Shown one piece after another: positions 15,690-23,221 of a stretch of 24,138 nt of DNA. This DNA comes from a virus: positions 1-24,138 of IMG/VR virus record IMGVR_UViG_3300025133_000585. The stretch is one strand, 5' to 3'. The notes under the pieces are model-generated. The model did no database searches, was not told where the DNA came from, and saw only the letters and a list, made by a program, of their open reading frames with translations. The position numbers were made by a program, and so were the translations under genes. Within the stretch, counting starts at the first letter, position 1. The number at the start of each line of letters is the position of its first letter.

Positions 15690-16059
15690 TAATCCACACC
15701 TCTAAAGCCTCTAACGCGCCCGTACAGCCGCGAGCGACACAAGCAAAGCCGCCTAACCTGTCAACGCTTTCAAGGTAGGCTATTTGCTCTTTGCTTGGCT
15801 TACTGCTTTTGCTATGTGTTTTTAGTTCACAACAAAAGGACGGGCAGCCATGTATAAAAATATCACTCGCGCCTTTAATCATTCCCTCGCTTTTTTGTTT
15901 TTGTGTTTGCGCTATGTTCCTTTTTCCCTCGTTCCTGATGTGGGTCGCAACTTTGGCAATCTCTGGATAATGTCTTTTTATATAATTAAAAAAAGTTATC
16001 ATCTCTGCACTTTCAGTTGGTTGTTTACCTTTTTTTGTTTCGCCAAAATAATGGATCAT
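15676..16059 (-). CDS. VRR-NUC domain nuclease
   Basis: The 127-aa protein has the VRR-NUC pattern: THIRNEGKR (39-47), GASDIFI with Asp66, and FCCELK with Glu78 and Lys80. This gives a PD-(D/E)xK metal-dependent nuclease core, followed by SKPSKEQIAYLESV. Viral VRR-NUC proteins act on DNA structures, often with helicases. The gene overlaps the helicase stop by four bases (ATGA), and the helicase lies directly upstream, so a joint function is likely. The exact substrate is not shown. Confidence 0.82.
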   Translation of the reverse strand: MIHYFGETKKGKQPTESAEMITFFNYIKRHYPEIAKVATHIRNEGKRNIAQTQKQKSEGMIKGASDIFIHGCPSFCCELKTHSKSSKPSKEQIAYLESVDRLGGFACVARGCTGALEALEVWINEQP

Positions 16060-17894
16060 GGTTGTTTATCCTCTGGTGCGTTGTGAGCTGTCACTTTGAA
16101 AAAATCACCCTCTTTTTTACTTGTGATAGTTGTTGGCATTCTACCGTGACCTTTATTTAGTGCTGATAAAAACAGATCAATACTTGGCGCAACTTTACCA
16201 AAAACAGCTATACATAAGTTATTCCACAAATGCTGTGCAAACATGCTTTTACTGTCTGGTGAATACCAAGCTGAAAAACTTCTGTACTCTGTCGTGTAGT
16301 CTACTCTCAGTGTTTTATTGCCTGCTTTGCTGTGCCATTCTTGAGCGTACCATGTTACAACTTTGTCACAACTTCTTTGATGTGGGCTGCTTTTCATGCG
16401 TTTAAATTCTATTTTTAGCTTTTCATTTGGATCAACCAGCTCTGCTTTACATTTTGAACAGTAACGGGCGGCAATATCGTTCTCATGATCACATTCAGAG
16501 CAAGCTTTAAAAGACCATCTACCGGCACATCGTTCATATTTGCCTTTGATTATTATTTCACTTGTGCAACGTCTACCAAAGTGCGCTGGCATTTCTTGCG
16601 GCTCTTCTGCATCCGTTGTTATTCTCTCACCAAGCAGATCAAGAAAATAACCGTTTTCATCAACTTCTAAGCGATCAGGGTTTGGTCTTGCTGAAAATTG
16701 ATTAAGAACGCCGCAGCATTCGCAAGCAGCATCAATAAGAACTTTCTTAGATCCACTGGCAGCAACTGTTATTTTTGGCTCAAATAAATTGTCCTCTAGC
16801 TCGTGGCGCTCTATATTTTCCGCAAAGTCTAATATTAAACAATCTTTTTTATTGTCAGCTAAGCGTAAGCCGCGGCCTATTATTTGTTGAAAAAGACTAG
16901 GGCTTTCGGTAGCTCGCAATACTGCTACAACGTCAACATGAGGAGCATCAAAGCCTGTTGTTAATACTGACACATTAACTAGATATTTAAACTTTTGCTG
17001 CTTAAAGTCGTTTATTATTTTCTCTCTGTATGCTTTTTTTGTTTTTCCTGTAATTAAAAAACTGTTTTCCTCTGGTAGGCTTTGAAGCACTTCATAGGCA
17101 TGTTGTATTGTAGCAGCAAAGAACATTACCCCTCTTCTATCCCTGCTAAACTCTACCACTTGTGCCACTATGCCCGCCGTTTTTCGTCCTTGCCCCTCGA
17201 AAGCCTGTTCAATTGTCGCTTGGTCAAATTTACCATTACTTTTTATTTCTAGGTTTTCAGTATTGTAGCCCTCGCATATATCAGCCACCGGTTGAGTTAA
17301 AAAGCGTTGATCAATAAGTTCCTGCGTTTTTACTTGATAAAGCAAACGTGTAAAATACGGGTTTATTGTTTGATCTTCATCTACTGCCTTATTGTCTTGA
17401 TCGATGCGGTAGATATAGCCCGTTTTCATGCGGTAAGGCGTAGCAGTTAAGCCAATTACTCTCAGTTTTGGGCTATGCTCTTTCATAGCCATTATTATGC
17501 TTTTAATGGTCGGTGTTATTTCGTGGGCCTCATCAATAACAACGGCTGAAAATTGCGCTCCAAACTTTTCAATACTATTCAACACAGACAAAGGCGAACC
17601 AAAAACAACACAATGTTTTAGCTCTTTTTTTCCTGCACTTGCGCTAAATATTGAAGCGGGTTCGCCGTAGGCTAGATATTTCTCTCTATTTTGTGTCACT
17701 AGCTCTTTTGATGGTGCCAAGCATAAAACTTTTTTATTAGATTTGTTTTTGATCCATCTTGCCACTTCTGCAACAATAAGCGATTTACCCGCGCCTGTCG
17801 CTAACTCTAGCAAACATGGATCATAACATTTACTAATAAATTCAGTTGTAGCATTCACCGCGGCTTGTTGGTATGGGCGTAGTTTAAATGTCAT
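16056..17894 (-). CDS. SF2 DEAD/DEAH-type helicase with zinc-ribbon region
   Basis: The 612-aa helicase has the Q-like start RPYQQAAV (6-13), Walker A ATGAGKS (32-38), DEAH box IDEAHE near 118, motif III SAT-like GLTATPYR near 155 and motif VI QQIIGRGLRL near 340. It thus looks like the phage UvsW/Rad25-like SF2 group. The region near 390-490 holds several CxxC pairs (CECC, then CSEC, then CSKC), giving a zinc-ribbon. It probably remodels recombination or replication intermediates. The start overlaps the YqaJ stop by four bases (ATGA), and the VRR-NUC nuclease overlaps its own end. The three genes form a coupled set. Confidence 0.9.
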   Translation of the reverse strand: MTFKLRPYQQAAVNATTEFISKCYDPCLLELATGAGKSLIVAEVARWIKNKSNKKVLCLAPSKELVTQNREKYLAYGEPASIFSASAGKKELKHCVVFGSPLSVLNSIEKFGAQFSAVVIDEAHEITPTIKSIIMAMKEHSPKLRVIGLTATPYRMKTGYIYRIDQDNKAVDEDQTINPYFTRLLYQVKTQELIDQRFLTQPVADICEGYNTENLEIKSNGKFDQATIEQAFEGQGRKTAGIVAQVVEFSRDRRGVMFFAATIQHAYEVLQSLPEENSFLITGKTKKAYREKIINDFKQQKFKYLVNVSVLTTGFDAPHVDVVAVLRATESPSLFQQIIGRGLRLADNKKDCLILDFAENIERHELEDNLFEPKITVAASGSKKVLIDAACECCGVLNQFSARPNPDRLEVDENGYFLDLLGERITTDAEEPQEMPAHFGRRCTSEIIIKGKYERCAGRWSFKACSECDHENDIAARYCSKCKAELVDPNEKLKIEFKRMKSSPHQRSCDKVVTWYAQEWHSKAGNKTLRVDYTTEYRSFSAWYSPDSKSMFAQHLWNNLCIAVFGKVAPSIDLFLSALNKGHGRMPTTITSKKEGDFFKVTAHNAPEDKQP

Positions 17895-18742
17895 CTAACC
17901 CCCCAACTGGTTTTACTTTCTGTTCTATACTGCTCTAGATCTACATTTTTTAATTCTGGGATCTTGCCGTATTGTACCGCCCCTTTGCGATCAATAGGGT
18001 ATACAAGCACCCCGCTAATATTGGTTTTTTTGCTGTCAGCTATTGTTATGAATTCTTTTTTTAGCTCATCCAGTCGCGTTTTAATTTCCTTTTCTTGCGC
18101 TTTTAATTGCCTGTATTCATCGGCTAATTTAACGGCCTGTTTGTTCTGCACTAAATCTGCTAAATGCTTATCAGGGCTTTTTAATTCAACCAAAAAAGAA
18201 TCATAAAACTTTTTTAGCTTTGGTAAATTTTCGCTTAGCCATGTGCTAGACAACTCTATTAATTCAATACGTGATCCAACGCTTGACCATTGGTAGAAAT
18301 GACATTTCTTGCGCCCTGTGCAGTACATTTCTATTTGTGTTTGCGCGTAGTAATGCGGTTGCTCACTAATACTTTTAAAATCGTTTTTATCGCGTTTACC
18401 ATAGGGGCATTTTATTTCTAACACAGCATCATCATTGATTAAACCGTCAGGACTAGCACCAAGCCATTCTAATTCATTGTGAACATGAAAACCCGTTTCA
18501 GTGACGTTTAGCCCCGTCTCCATCTCAAAGTCTGCCTGTGCATACGGCTCGAATTTTGTGCCGTATTCTGTCGCTATATTGCCCTTGAATTCACTTTCAG
18601 CGCCTAGCGCGTCACGCACCATCGCCCGCATGACATCGGCAGGCTTACGAAATGGATCACAACCGAGGATCGCGCCAATGTTAGAACCTGTTATTTTTTT
18701 CTGTCTTTGTTTAAACCACTCTGGAGATCTTTGTTCAATCAT
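17891..18742 (-). CDS. YqaJ-type recombination exonuclease
   Basis: The 283-aa protein resembles the YqaJ/lambda-exonuclease family. It begins with SPEWFKQRQKKITGSNIGAI, has EYGTKFEPYA (59-68), the catalytic core SPDG with Asp99, then LEIKCP with Glu109 and Lys111, and HYYAQTQIEMYCTG further on. It should digest one DNA strand from an end and expose single strands for annealing by the Sak4-like protein and the SSB-like protein encoded upstream. No clear ribosome site precedes the ATG. Instead a strong terminator-like hairpin ends nine bases before it. The C-terminal half is a charged helix of about 30 residues (KLADEYRQLKAQEKEIKTRL). Confidence 0.9.
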   Translation of the reverse strand: MIEQRSPEWFKQRQKKITGSNIGAILGCDPFRKPADVMRAMVRDALGAESEFKGNIATEYGTKFEPYAQADFEMETGLNVTETGFHVHNELEWLGASPDGLINDDAVLEIKCPYGKRDKNDFKSISEQPHYYAQTQIEMYCTGRKKCHFYQWSSVGSRIELIELSSTWLSENLPKLKKFYDSFLVELKSPDKHLADLVQNKQAVKLADEYRQLKAQEKEIKTRLDELKKEFITIADSKKTNISGVLVYPIDRKGAVQYGKIPELKNVDLEQYRTESKTSWGVR

Positions 18743-18748
18743 AATTTT

Positions 18749-18777
18749 AAAAAAGGCCAGTTATTAGCTAGCCTTTT
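18749..18777 (-). terminator. Leftward intrinsic terminator or attenuator before YqaJ gene
   Basis: On the minus strand a 10-bp stem AAAAGGCTAG/CTGGCCTTTT with one G-T wobble and a 7-base loop is followed by a run that totals six T. The arms lie at plus-strand 18751-18760 and 18768-18777. It lies between the 62-aa gene and the YqaJ ATG (18742). It would end leftward transcription unless read through, so it may act as an attenuator. Confidence 0.7.
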
Positions 18778-18779
18778 CG

Positions 18780-18799
18780 CTTGTTAAGTTAGTTTTTAA
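18780..18799 (+). repeat. 20-bp direct repeat, copy 1
   Basis: The sequence CTTGTTAAGTTAGTTTTTAA is identical to the copy at 19001-19020. It follows the stop codon of the 62-aa gene when read on the minus strand, where it precedes the terminator hairpin. Confidence 0.95.
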
Positions 18800-18801
18800 T
18801 T

Positions 18802-18990
18802 TTAAAGTCCGTTTGCAGTTAACCTGTCGACTATGCACTTTGTTACTTCTACCATTGAAGCACTGTCTAAGACTCTATCGTGATCATCGTTCCAACTGTT
18901 AACCCCTCTTAGTGTGTCCATGTATACAACTATATGATCGCGGTAATTCTCTGGAACTACACTTAAAAAACACTCGAATTTATCTTTCAT
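18802..18990 (-). CDS. 62-aa hypothetical protein between 20-bp repeats
   Basis: The protein begins KDKFECFLSVVPENYRD and is acidic, with two cysteines. No family is recognised. GAGGAT lies about 6 bases before the ATG. It lies between the SSB-like gene and YqaJ and is bracketed by two perfect copies of a 20-bp sequence, each just after a stop codon. It could be a mobile or moron-type insert in the recombination cluster, or a partner of these proteins. Nothing in the sequence decides between these. Confidence 0.55.
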   Translation of the reverse strand: MKDKFECFLSVVPENYRDHIVVYMDTLRGVNSWNDDHDRVLDSASMVEVTKCIVDRLTANGL

Positions 18991-19000
18991 TTTTTATCCT

Positions 19001-19020
19001 CTTGTTAAGTTAGTTTTTAA
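19001..19020 (+). repeat. 20-bp direct repeat, copy 2
   Basis: A perfect second copy of the 20-bp sequence at 18780-18799. On the minus strand it overlaps the stop codon of the SSB-like gene (TAA at 19017-19019) and sits directly before the ribosome site of the 62-aa gene. The copies are 221 bp apart. Confidence 0.95.
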
Positions 19021-19538
19021 AAGCCGATATCATCATCAAAATCGATGCTCATTGGTGCAGCTTGCTGTTGTTGCTGTTGCTGCTGTTGTGGTTGGCTCGC
19101 AGCGTTTAACGGGCTAACAGCTTTGATCCAGTTGCCCTTTTTATCGTTGATTTCCCAGATCGCAACAACTACAGCCATTGGCTTATTCGTTAGGTTCAAA
19201 CCAAGTGCCATATCATCGGGCATCACGCCATTTGCTAAAAGTTTACCGCCTGCGTTGCTGTCAATAGCAGCGAGCATTGTTTTAGCCTTGTCTGCTTTTG
19301 TCGTGTTGTCATCTAGTACGCGTACTTTTTGGAAGATCTTGCGGCTTTTATATTCGCCGTCAATAACCATCCAACGGAGCGAGATATAACGATCGCCGTC
19401 GTATTCATCCCATTTAGCTTCATCAATAAGCACTTTTAATTGTGTATTGTTAGGGATTGGCTCAAAGTCGCCGCCGCCTAGATCGAATGATTGGTTAGTT
19501 TGGATCGCTTGGTTGTCGCTAGTAGTGAAAAAGTTCAT
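19017..19538 (-). CDS. DUF669 SSB-like protein with poly-Q linker and acidic tip
   Basis: The 173-aa protein matches the DUF669 phage family. The N-terminal domain has LKVLIDEAKWDEYDGDRYIS and RKIFQKVRVLDDN. The C-terminus has nine consecutive glutamines (151-159) and then SIDFDDDIGF, nearly the acidic tip of bacterial SSB (DFDDDIPF). Family members sit beside Sak4-like genes and are taken as phage single-strand binding proteins. The tip suggests that it recruits partner proteins as SSB does. It is translated after the Sak4 gene, with AGGAT before the ATG formed partly from that gene's last codons. Confidence 0.8.
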   Translation of the reverse strand: MNFFTTSDNQAIQTNQSFDLGGGDFEPIPNNTQLKVLIDEAKWDEYDGDRYISLRWMVIDGEYKSRKIFQKVRVLDDNTTKADKAKTMLAAIDSNAGGKLLANGVMPDDMALGLNLTNKPMAVVVAIWEINDKKGNWIKAVSPLNAASQPQQQQQQQQQAAPMSIDFDDDIGF

Positions 19539-19541
19539 AGT

Positions 19542-20294
19542 TTATAATCCTGTAATAATTGTTTTAAATGGGTTTTCGTTTTGTGTGACTGTTAGATCTT
19601 CGGTTATTCCAAAGCGGTTTTTACTCACGTTTGCCGCCGTTGCTGTTACTGATAACAGTCTTGTGCCGTCAGAAATTGCTTTCTTTTTGTCGCCATCTCC
19701 TTTTAAGAATGTGCTTAGTTTTAAAAATCCAACAATGTCAGCATCATCAACATATGGAGCAGTTGATTTTTTACCAAGGCGCAAATTATAGCGCGTGTAC
19801 GGTTCACCATCGGGCAGATCAATAGTCTCAGTGTCAGCATGTGCAATAAATACTATGTGCATATTTTTATTATTATTTAAAATACCGCAAGCTTTTCTTA
19901 ATCGACCATGCAGCGCAGCGACAGCCGTTAACCCTGCACCATAACCTCCTAAAGCTTGGTTAATAGATTTGGGGTTTTTAGGGTCTGTCTCCACTATATG
20001 ATCTATAAATAAACGCTCTAGCGCTGTCACAGAATCAATAACAAGTGTTTTGTATTCGTGTTCCTCGCTAATAAGTGCTTTTAATTGCCCCCATAGATCA
20101 TCAACTTTACCGATAACAGGAAAGGCGTCAGGGCGTGTGGCCTCTGGTATAGCTTGTAATCCGTCCTCAGCGCGAATAAAGATAGGGTTGGGGAATGTTG
20201 AAGCAAGGCTAGTCTTACCTAATCCCGCATCACCTAGTATTGTAGCAATAACAGATCTATTTTCTGGCTTGCTAATTGTTGAAAGTAACGACAT
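19542..20294 (-). CDS. Sak4-like RecA-fold recombination ATPase
   Basis: The 250-aa protein has Walker A GDAGLGKTS (21-29) and Walker B TLVIDS (83-88), followed by FIDHIVETD. The fold is that of AAA_24 / phage nucleotide-binding proteins, called Sak4. HK620 Sak4 is reported to anneal single strands with help from its own SSB, which fits the adjacent SSB-like gene. This is the first gene of the leftward arm, with AAGGAG about 7 bases before the ATG. The ATPase likely works with the YqaJ exonuclease. A role as a replicative loader is the main alternative. Confidence 0.85.
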   Translation of the reverse strand: MSLLSTISKPENRSVIATILGDAGLGKTSLASTFPNPIFIRAEDGLQAIPEATRPDAFPVIGKVDDLWGQLKALISEEHEYKTLVIDSVTALERLFIDHIVETDPKNPKSINQALGGYGAGLTAVAALHGRLRKACGILNNNKNMHIVFIAHADTETIDLPDGEPYTRYNLRLGKKSTAPYVDDADIVGFLKLSTFLKGDGDKKKAISDGTRLLSVTATAANVSKNRFGITEDLTVTQNENPFKTIITGL

Positions 20295-20335
20295 AAATTG
20301 TCTCCTTTGTTTTTTTCTTACTTTTCGAGAGCTAG

Positions 20336-20362
20336 ATTATAGTAATATTTTGTTGCCGTCAA
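20336..20362 (-). promoter_or_regulatory. Leftward early promoter candidate
   Basis: On the minus strand TTGACG (plus-strand 20357-20362) precedes TATAAT (plus-strand 20336-20341) with a 15-bp spacer. The consensus -10 is strong but the spacer is short. It would transcribe the Sak4 gene and all that follows to the left. Confidence 0.55.
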
Positions 20363-20379
20363 TAATAAATTGTTATAAT
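20350..20379 (+). promoter_or_regulatory. Rightward early promoter candidate, overlapping the leftward one
   Basis: TTGTTG (20350-20355), an 18-bp spacer and TATAAT (20374-20379) lie 42 bases before the HTH gene. A -35 at TTGCCG (20353-20358) with a 15-bp spacer is an alternative. Its -35 region overlaps that of the leftward promoter, so one bound protein or polymerase could affect both. Confidence 0.55.
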
Positions 20380-20420
20380 ATTCTAATTAATTTCAAAAAC
20401 ACAATAAATAAGGGCGCACA

Positions 20421-20591
20421 ATGAAAGAGATATTAAAAGACGTAGTTAAGCGGTTACAAGACAGAAACCTAACCATAGTTTCAGAAAATACAGGTATTAG
20501 CTATAACACATTAAAAAATATAAGGGATGGCATTAACACTAACCCAACAATAAACACGTTAGAAACAATCAGCAACTACTTGAGAGGGTAA
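20421..20591 (+). CDS. 56-aa HTH DNA-binding protein
   Basis: A short frame runs from ATG 20421 to TAA 20589-20591. The protein begins KEILKDVVKRLQDRNLTIVS and continues ENTGISYNTLKNIRDGIN and TNPTINTLETISNYLRG. It resembles a minimal XRE/Cro-type helix-turn-helix, with the recognition helix around TGISYNTLKNIRDG. AGGG lies about 7 bases before the ATG. It is the first gene of the rightward arm and sits beside two overlapping promoters, so it probably regulates them. The primase gene starts 3 bases after its stop. Confidence 0.75.
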   Translation: MKEILKDVVKRLQDRNLTIVSENTGISYNTLKNIRDGINTNPTINTLETISNYLRG

Positions 20592-20594
20592 ACA

Positions 20595-22847
20595 ATGTTT
20601 AAGGAATATCATGAGGCAGGGTATAGGGTTTTTGGCTTATATGGCATGAGTAAAGGCGTTTGCGAATGCGGCAACAATGAATGCGAGGCATTTTATAAAC
20701 ATCCAAGGGTTAGCAACTGGCAACATACGCCGCGCTGGTCTGACGATCAGATCGCTTGCATGGAAATGACAGGACAGGTTAGTACAGGCTTTGGCGTTTT
20801 GTGTGACGGTTATTTGATTATAGATATAGATCCGCGCAACGGTGGCAACGAGGGCTATGCTCAACTAGTAAAAGATACAGGCATTGACTATAAAAAACAT
20901 TCTGCTTTTGTTGTCGCTACCGGTGGCGGTGGCTGGCATATATATTACAAACATGAGGGCGCAGAGCGTTTACATAGCCACTTAAAAGCTTACAAAGGCA
21001 TTGATTTTAAAAGTTCTGGTTTTGTCGTGGGCGCAAGTTCACGCCATGCAAGCGGTAATATATACGAAGTGGAGGAGGGTTTTTGTGACGAAGTAGAACC
21101 GTTGCCGCAGGTGCTTTTTGATTTGCTAGTCAAAAAGGTAACAGTTAAGAAAGAATTTTGCGCTATTAGTGACGAAGTAACAGCAGAAGAAATACAAGAG
21201 TATTTATCATTTGTACCATGTGCTGATGTCTATGAGGATTGGATCGAAATAGGGATGATCATTCATGAATCCCTTGGTGACGAAGGTTTTCAAATTTGGG
21301 ATAAATGGAGTCAAACAAGCGACAAATACGCACCTGAAACAATGGAGCATAAATACCATAGCTTTGGAAAAAATCCTAGCAGAGTGACAATAGGCACACT
21401 AATACAAAAAGCAAAAGAAAACGGCTACATTGAAAAGGTAACTTTTGAAACTACTTTAACGTATGAAGTTAATCCGCTTTTCACTGACGATATAGACACG
21501 AAAAAAGCACCTGGCTTGGTCGGTGAGTGTATCAACTACATTAATAGCTGCTCAAGATACCCCCGCGAACATTTAGCAGTATCAGCGGGCCTGATGTCTG
21601 TTGCTAATATTGGCGGGATGCGGTTCGAGGATGAAGACTTTGGTGTAACACCAAATTTTTTCGCGTTTAATGTGGCAGGATCTGCAACAGGAAAGGAAGC
21701 AATACAACAGGCACAGAGCGAGCTGTTAGTTTGTGCGGGCCTTGGCAAAGCCAATTACGGTGTTATCAAATCCGAACAAGAGATTTATAGAAACGTATAT
21801 AAACACCAGTTAACCAGTTATACAATTGATGAGTTTGGGATCTTGCTCAATAAGATAGAAAACGCGAGCAAAGGCGGTGCAGCTAGCTACTTGGGCGGCA
21901 TCATTGGCGCATTAATGTCTGTGTATTCAAAAGCTGACGGGAAACTCCCACTTGGCGCAGACTTTGGCGAATCCATACAATCAGAGCTAAACAAGGAGAT
22001 CGCGGCAATAACCAAACTGATTGATAATAACGAGGCCAAAGATTTTCACCATGAACTATTAGATAGCTTACGCGCGTTAGGTTTGCAGCTAGACGCGGGC
22101 TATATAGCGCGGCCATTCTTGACGCTTTCAGGTTATACAACGCCAAGCACTTTTCACAATATTGTTAGTTTTGCACAGGCTACAAACGGCTTTATCGGGC
22201 GAGCTATATTATTTGAGGAAAAGAACAATAACCCACTAGCCAAAAAGCGGTTTAAAAAGCCAAAGCTTAGCGAGGCATTGAAAACTAAGCTTGTTAAATT
22301 GAACTCAGGCGGACACGCTAGCGCGTACGCAGCACCACGAATTGAGTTTAATGGTACTCGGACACCAATTTTAACAGATAGCGCGGCTATGGACTTGCTA
22401 GACCTTATACAGGATGATTTGCATCACATGGCAGATCACGCGATGGAGACAAACGGATTAGAAGCCATTGTTCGTAGAGCTTTTGAGCTTGTTTTAAAGG
22501 TTAGCATGATCTTAGCAATGGGAGACGGTGAGCACAGAACCGTTGAGCATGTAAAGTGGGCCTATGCGTTGATCAAAAAAGACCTAGAAAATAAGATAAA
22601 CTTAACTGGCGCAAACATGGCAGCAGAAGAAAAAAACATCAGTGAGGAAATATTATCCAAAGTAAAACACAAACTAGATACTAAAAACGGTGTAAGCGTG
22701 GGGGTTATTTCAAACAAACTCAGAGGCGTACAACGTGAAAACATCGAGAAAGCTTTAGAGTTTTTACTCAAAAACGGTGAGGCAACAATGGAGGAAGTGA
22801 AGCCAAAAAGAGGTGCGCCAAGTAAGCGTTATTTTGCTAAAAATTAA
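20595..22847 (+). CDS. Primase-polymerase with PriCT and helicase-like domain
   Basis: The 750-aa protein starts with a Prim-Pol domain. A zinc-like set CECGNNEC (23-30) is followed by KHPR. The catalytic acidic pair is at LIIDIDP (77-79), His115 is in GGWHIYY and Asp137 in GIDFKSSGFVVG. Residues about 190-265 (YLSFVPCADVYEDWIEIGMI) look like PriCT-2. The rest resembles DUF3987, with the degenerate P-loop GSATGKE near 360 and a RRAFELVLKVSMILAMGDG end. It likely primes phage replication and may unwind the origin. The terminal part (about 690-750) looks like a winged helix. The 3' end overlaps an inverted repeat. Confidence 0.85.
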   Translation: MFKEYHEAGYRVFGLYGMSKGVCECGNNECEAFYKHPRVSNWQHTPRWSDDQIACMEMTGQVSTGFGVLCDGYLIIDIDPRNGGNEGYAQLVKDTGIDYKKHSAFVVATGGGGWHIYYKHEGAERLHSHLKAYKGIDFKSSGFVVGASSRHASGNIYEVEEGFCDEVEPLPQVLFDLLVKKVTVKKEFCAISDEVTAEEIQEYLSFVPCADVYEDWIEIGMIIHESLGDEGFQIWDKWSQTSDKYAPETMEHKYHSFGKNPSRVTIGTLIQKAKENGYIEKVTFETTLTYEVNPLFTDDIDTKKAPGLVGECINYINSCSRYPREHLAVSAGLMSVANIGGMRFEDEDFGVTPNFFAFNVAGSATGKEAIQQAQSELLVCAGLGKANYGVIKSEQEIYRNVYKHQLTSYTIDEFGILLNKIENASKGGAASYLGGIIGALMSVYSKADGKLPLGADFGESIQSELNKEIAAITKLIDNNEAKDFHHELLDSLRALGLQLDAGYIARPFLTLSGYTTPSTFHNIVSFAQATNGFIGRAILFEEKNNNPLAKKRFKKPKLSEALKTKLVKLNSGGHASAYAAPRIEFNGTRTPILTDSAAMDLLDLIQDDLHHMADHAMETNGLEAIVRRAFELVLKVSMILAMGDGEHRTVEHVKWAYALIKKDLENKINLTGANMAAEEKNISEEILSKVKHKLDTKNGVSVGVISNKLRGVQRENIEKALEFLLKNGEATMEEVKPKRGAPSKRYFAKN

Positions 22848-22869
22848 TTTTAGTCACTAAAATTAATTT
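22841..22869. repeat. 13-bp inverted repeat over the primase stop codon
   Basis: AAATTAATTTTAG (22841-22853) and CTAAAATTAATTT (22857-22869) are perfect inverted arms around the three-base centre TCA. The TAA stop of the primase gene (22845-22847) is inside the first arm. The next hairpin begins at the base after it. The repeat may be a protein-binding site or a weak structure in RNA. Confidence 0.9.
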
Positions 22870-22897
22870 GGCTACTAAAATTAGTAGCCTTTTTTTT
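22870..22897 (+). terminator. Intrinsic terminator after primase gene
   Basis: GGCTACTA/TAGTAGCC forms an 8-bp stem (22870-22877 and 22882-22889) with a 4-base loop, followed by eight T. It ends the rightward replication transcript from the promoter near 20350. Confidence 0.85.
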
Positions 22898-23221
22898 GCT
22901 TAAAAATCAGGGGCTTATGTTATTTTAGAAATTGTAGTTATTTTAGTAGCCCCTTATACATATATACATATATATACATACCCCCTATACATGTATTTTT
23001 CTGTATATTAGTAAATATCTCTATATGTCTGTTTTTCACCTCTGTAAATAATTAATAATTATTAATAATATAATAACTAAAATAATAATAATTAATAAAA
23101 TCAAAGACTTAGCTCAAAAAACACATTACTAATATTAATAAAATTAACTAAAATAAAAACTGTGTGTTTTTGTTAGCCCTGTGTGTTAAGATTTACTTTA
23201 CATAATTAACAGGAGAAAAAC
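22898..23221. other. AT-rich non-coding region with repeats, replication-origin candidate
   Basis: The 374-bp gap between the primase and Cro-like genes (22848-23221) contains no convincing gene. Beyond the inverted repeat and terminator it is very AT-rich. It has GTTATTTTAG twice (22919-22928, 22937-22946), with the core TTATTTTAG again in reverse orientation at 23077-23085 and 23148-23156. TATACATA occurs three times between 22955 and 22980. The two direct copies lie within a possible loop of 32 bases between AGGGGCT (22909-22915) and AGCCCCT (22948-22954). This mix of short repeats and AT-rich DNA beside a primase gene resembles an origin, but the function is inferred. Confidence 0.45.
23160..23187 (+). 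promoter_or_regulatory. CTGTGTGTT direct repeats upstream of Cro-like gene
   Basis: CTGTGTGTT occurs at 23160-23168 and again at 23179-23187, 19 bases apart, about two helical turns. They flank TTGTTA (23170-23175), a possible -35 element for the Cro-like gene. They may be operator sites. A matching -10 is unclear (TACTTT at 23194-23199 would give an 18-bp spacer). Confidence 0.4.

Noticed and set aside
19045-19389. Rightward frame starting with a cysteine run
   Set aside because: The run is the complement of the poly-Q codons in the SSB-like gene.
19447-20424. Rightward frames across the Sak4 and SSB-like genes
   Set aside because: Antisense frames without family signals; the leftward genes have clear motifs.
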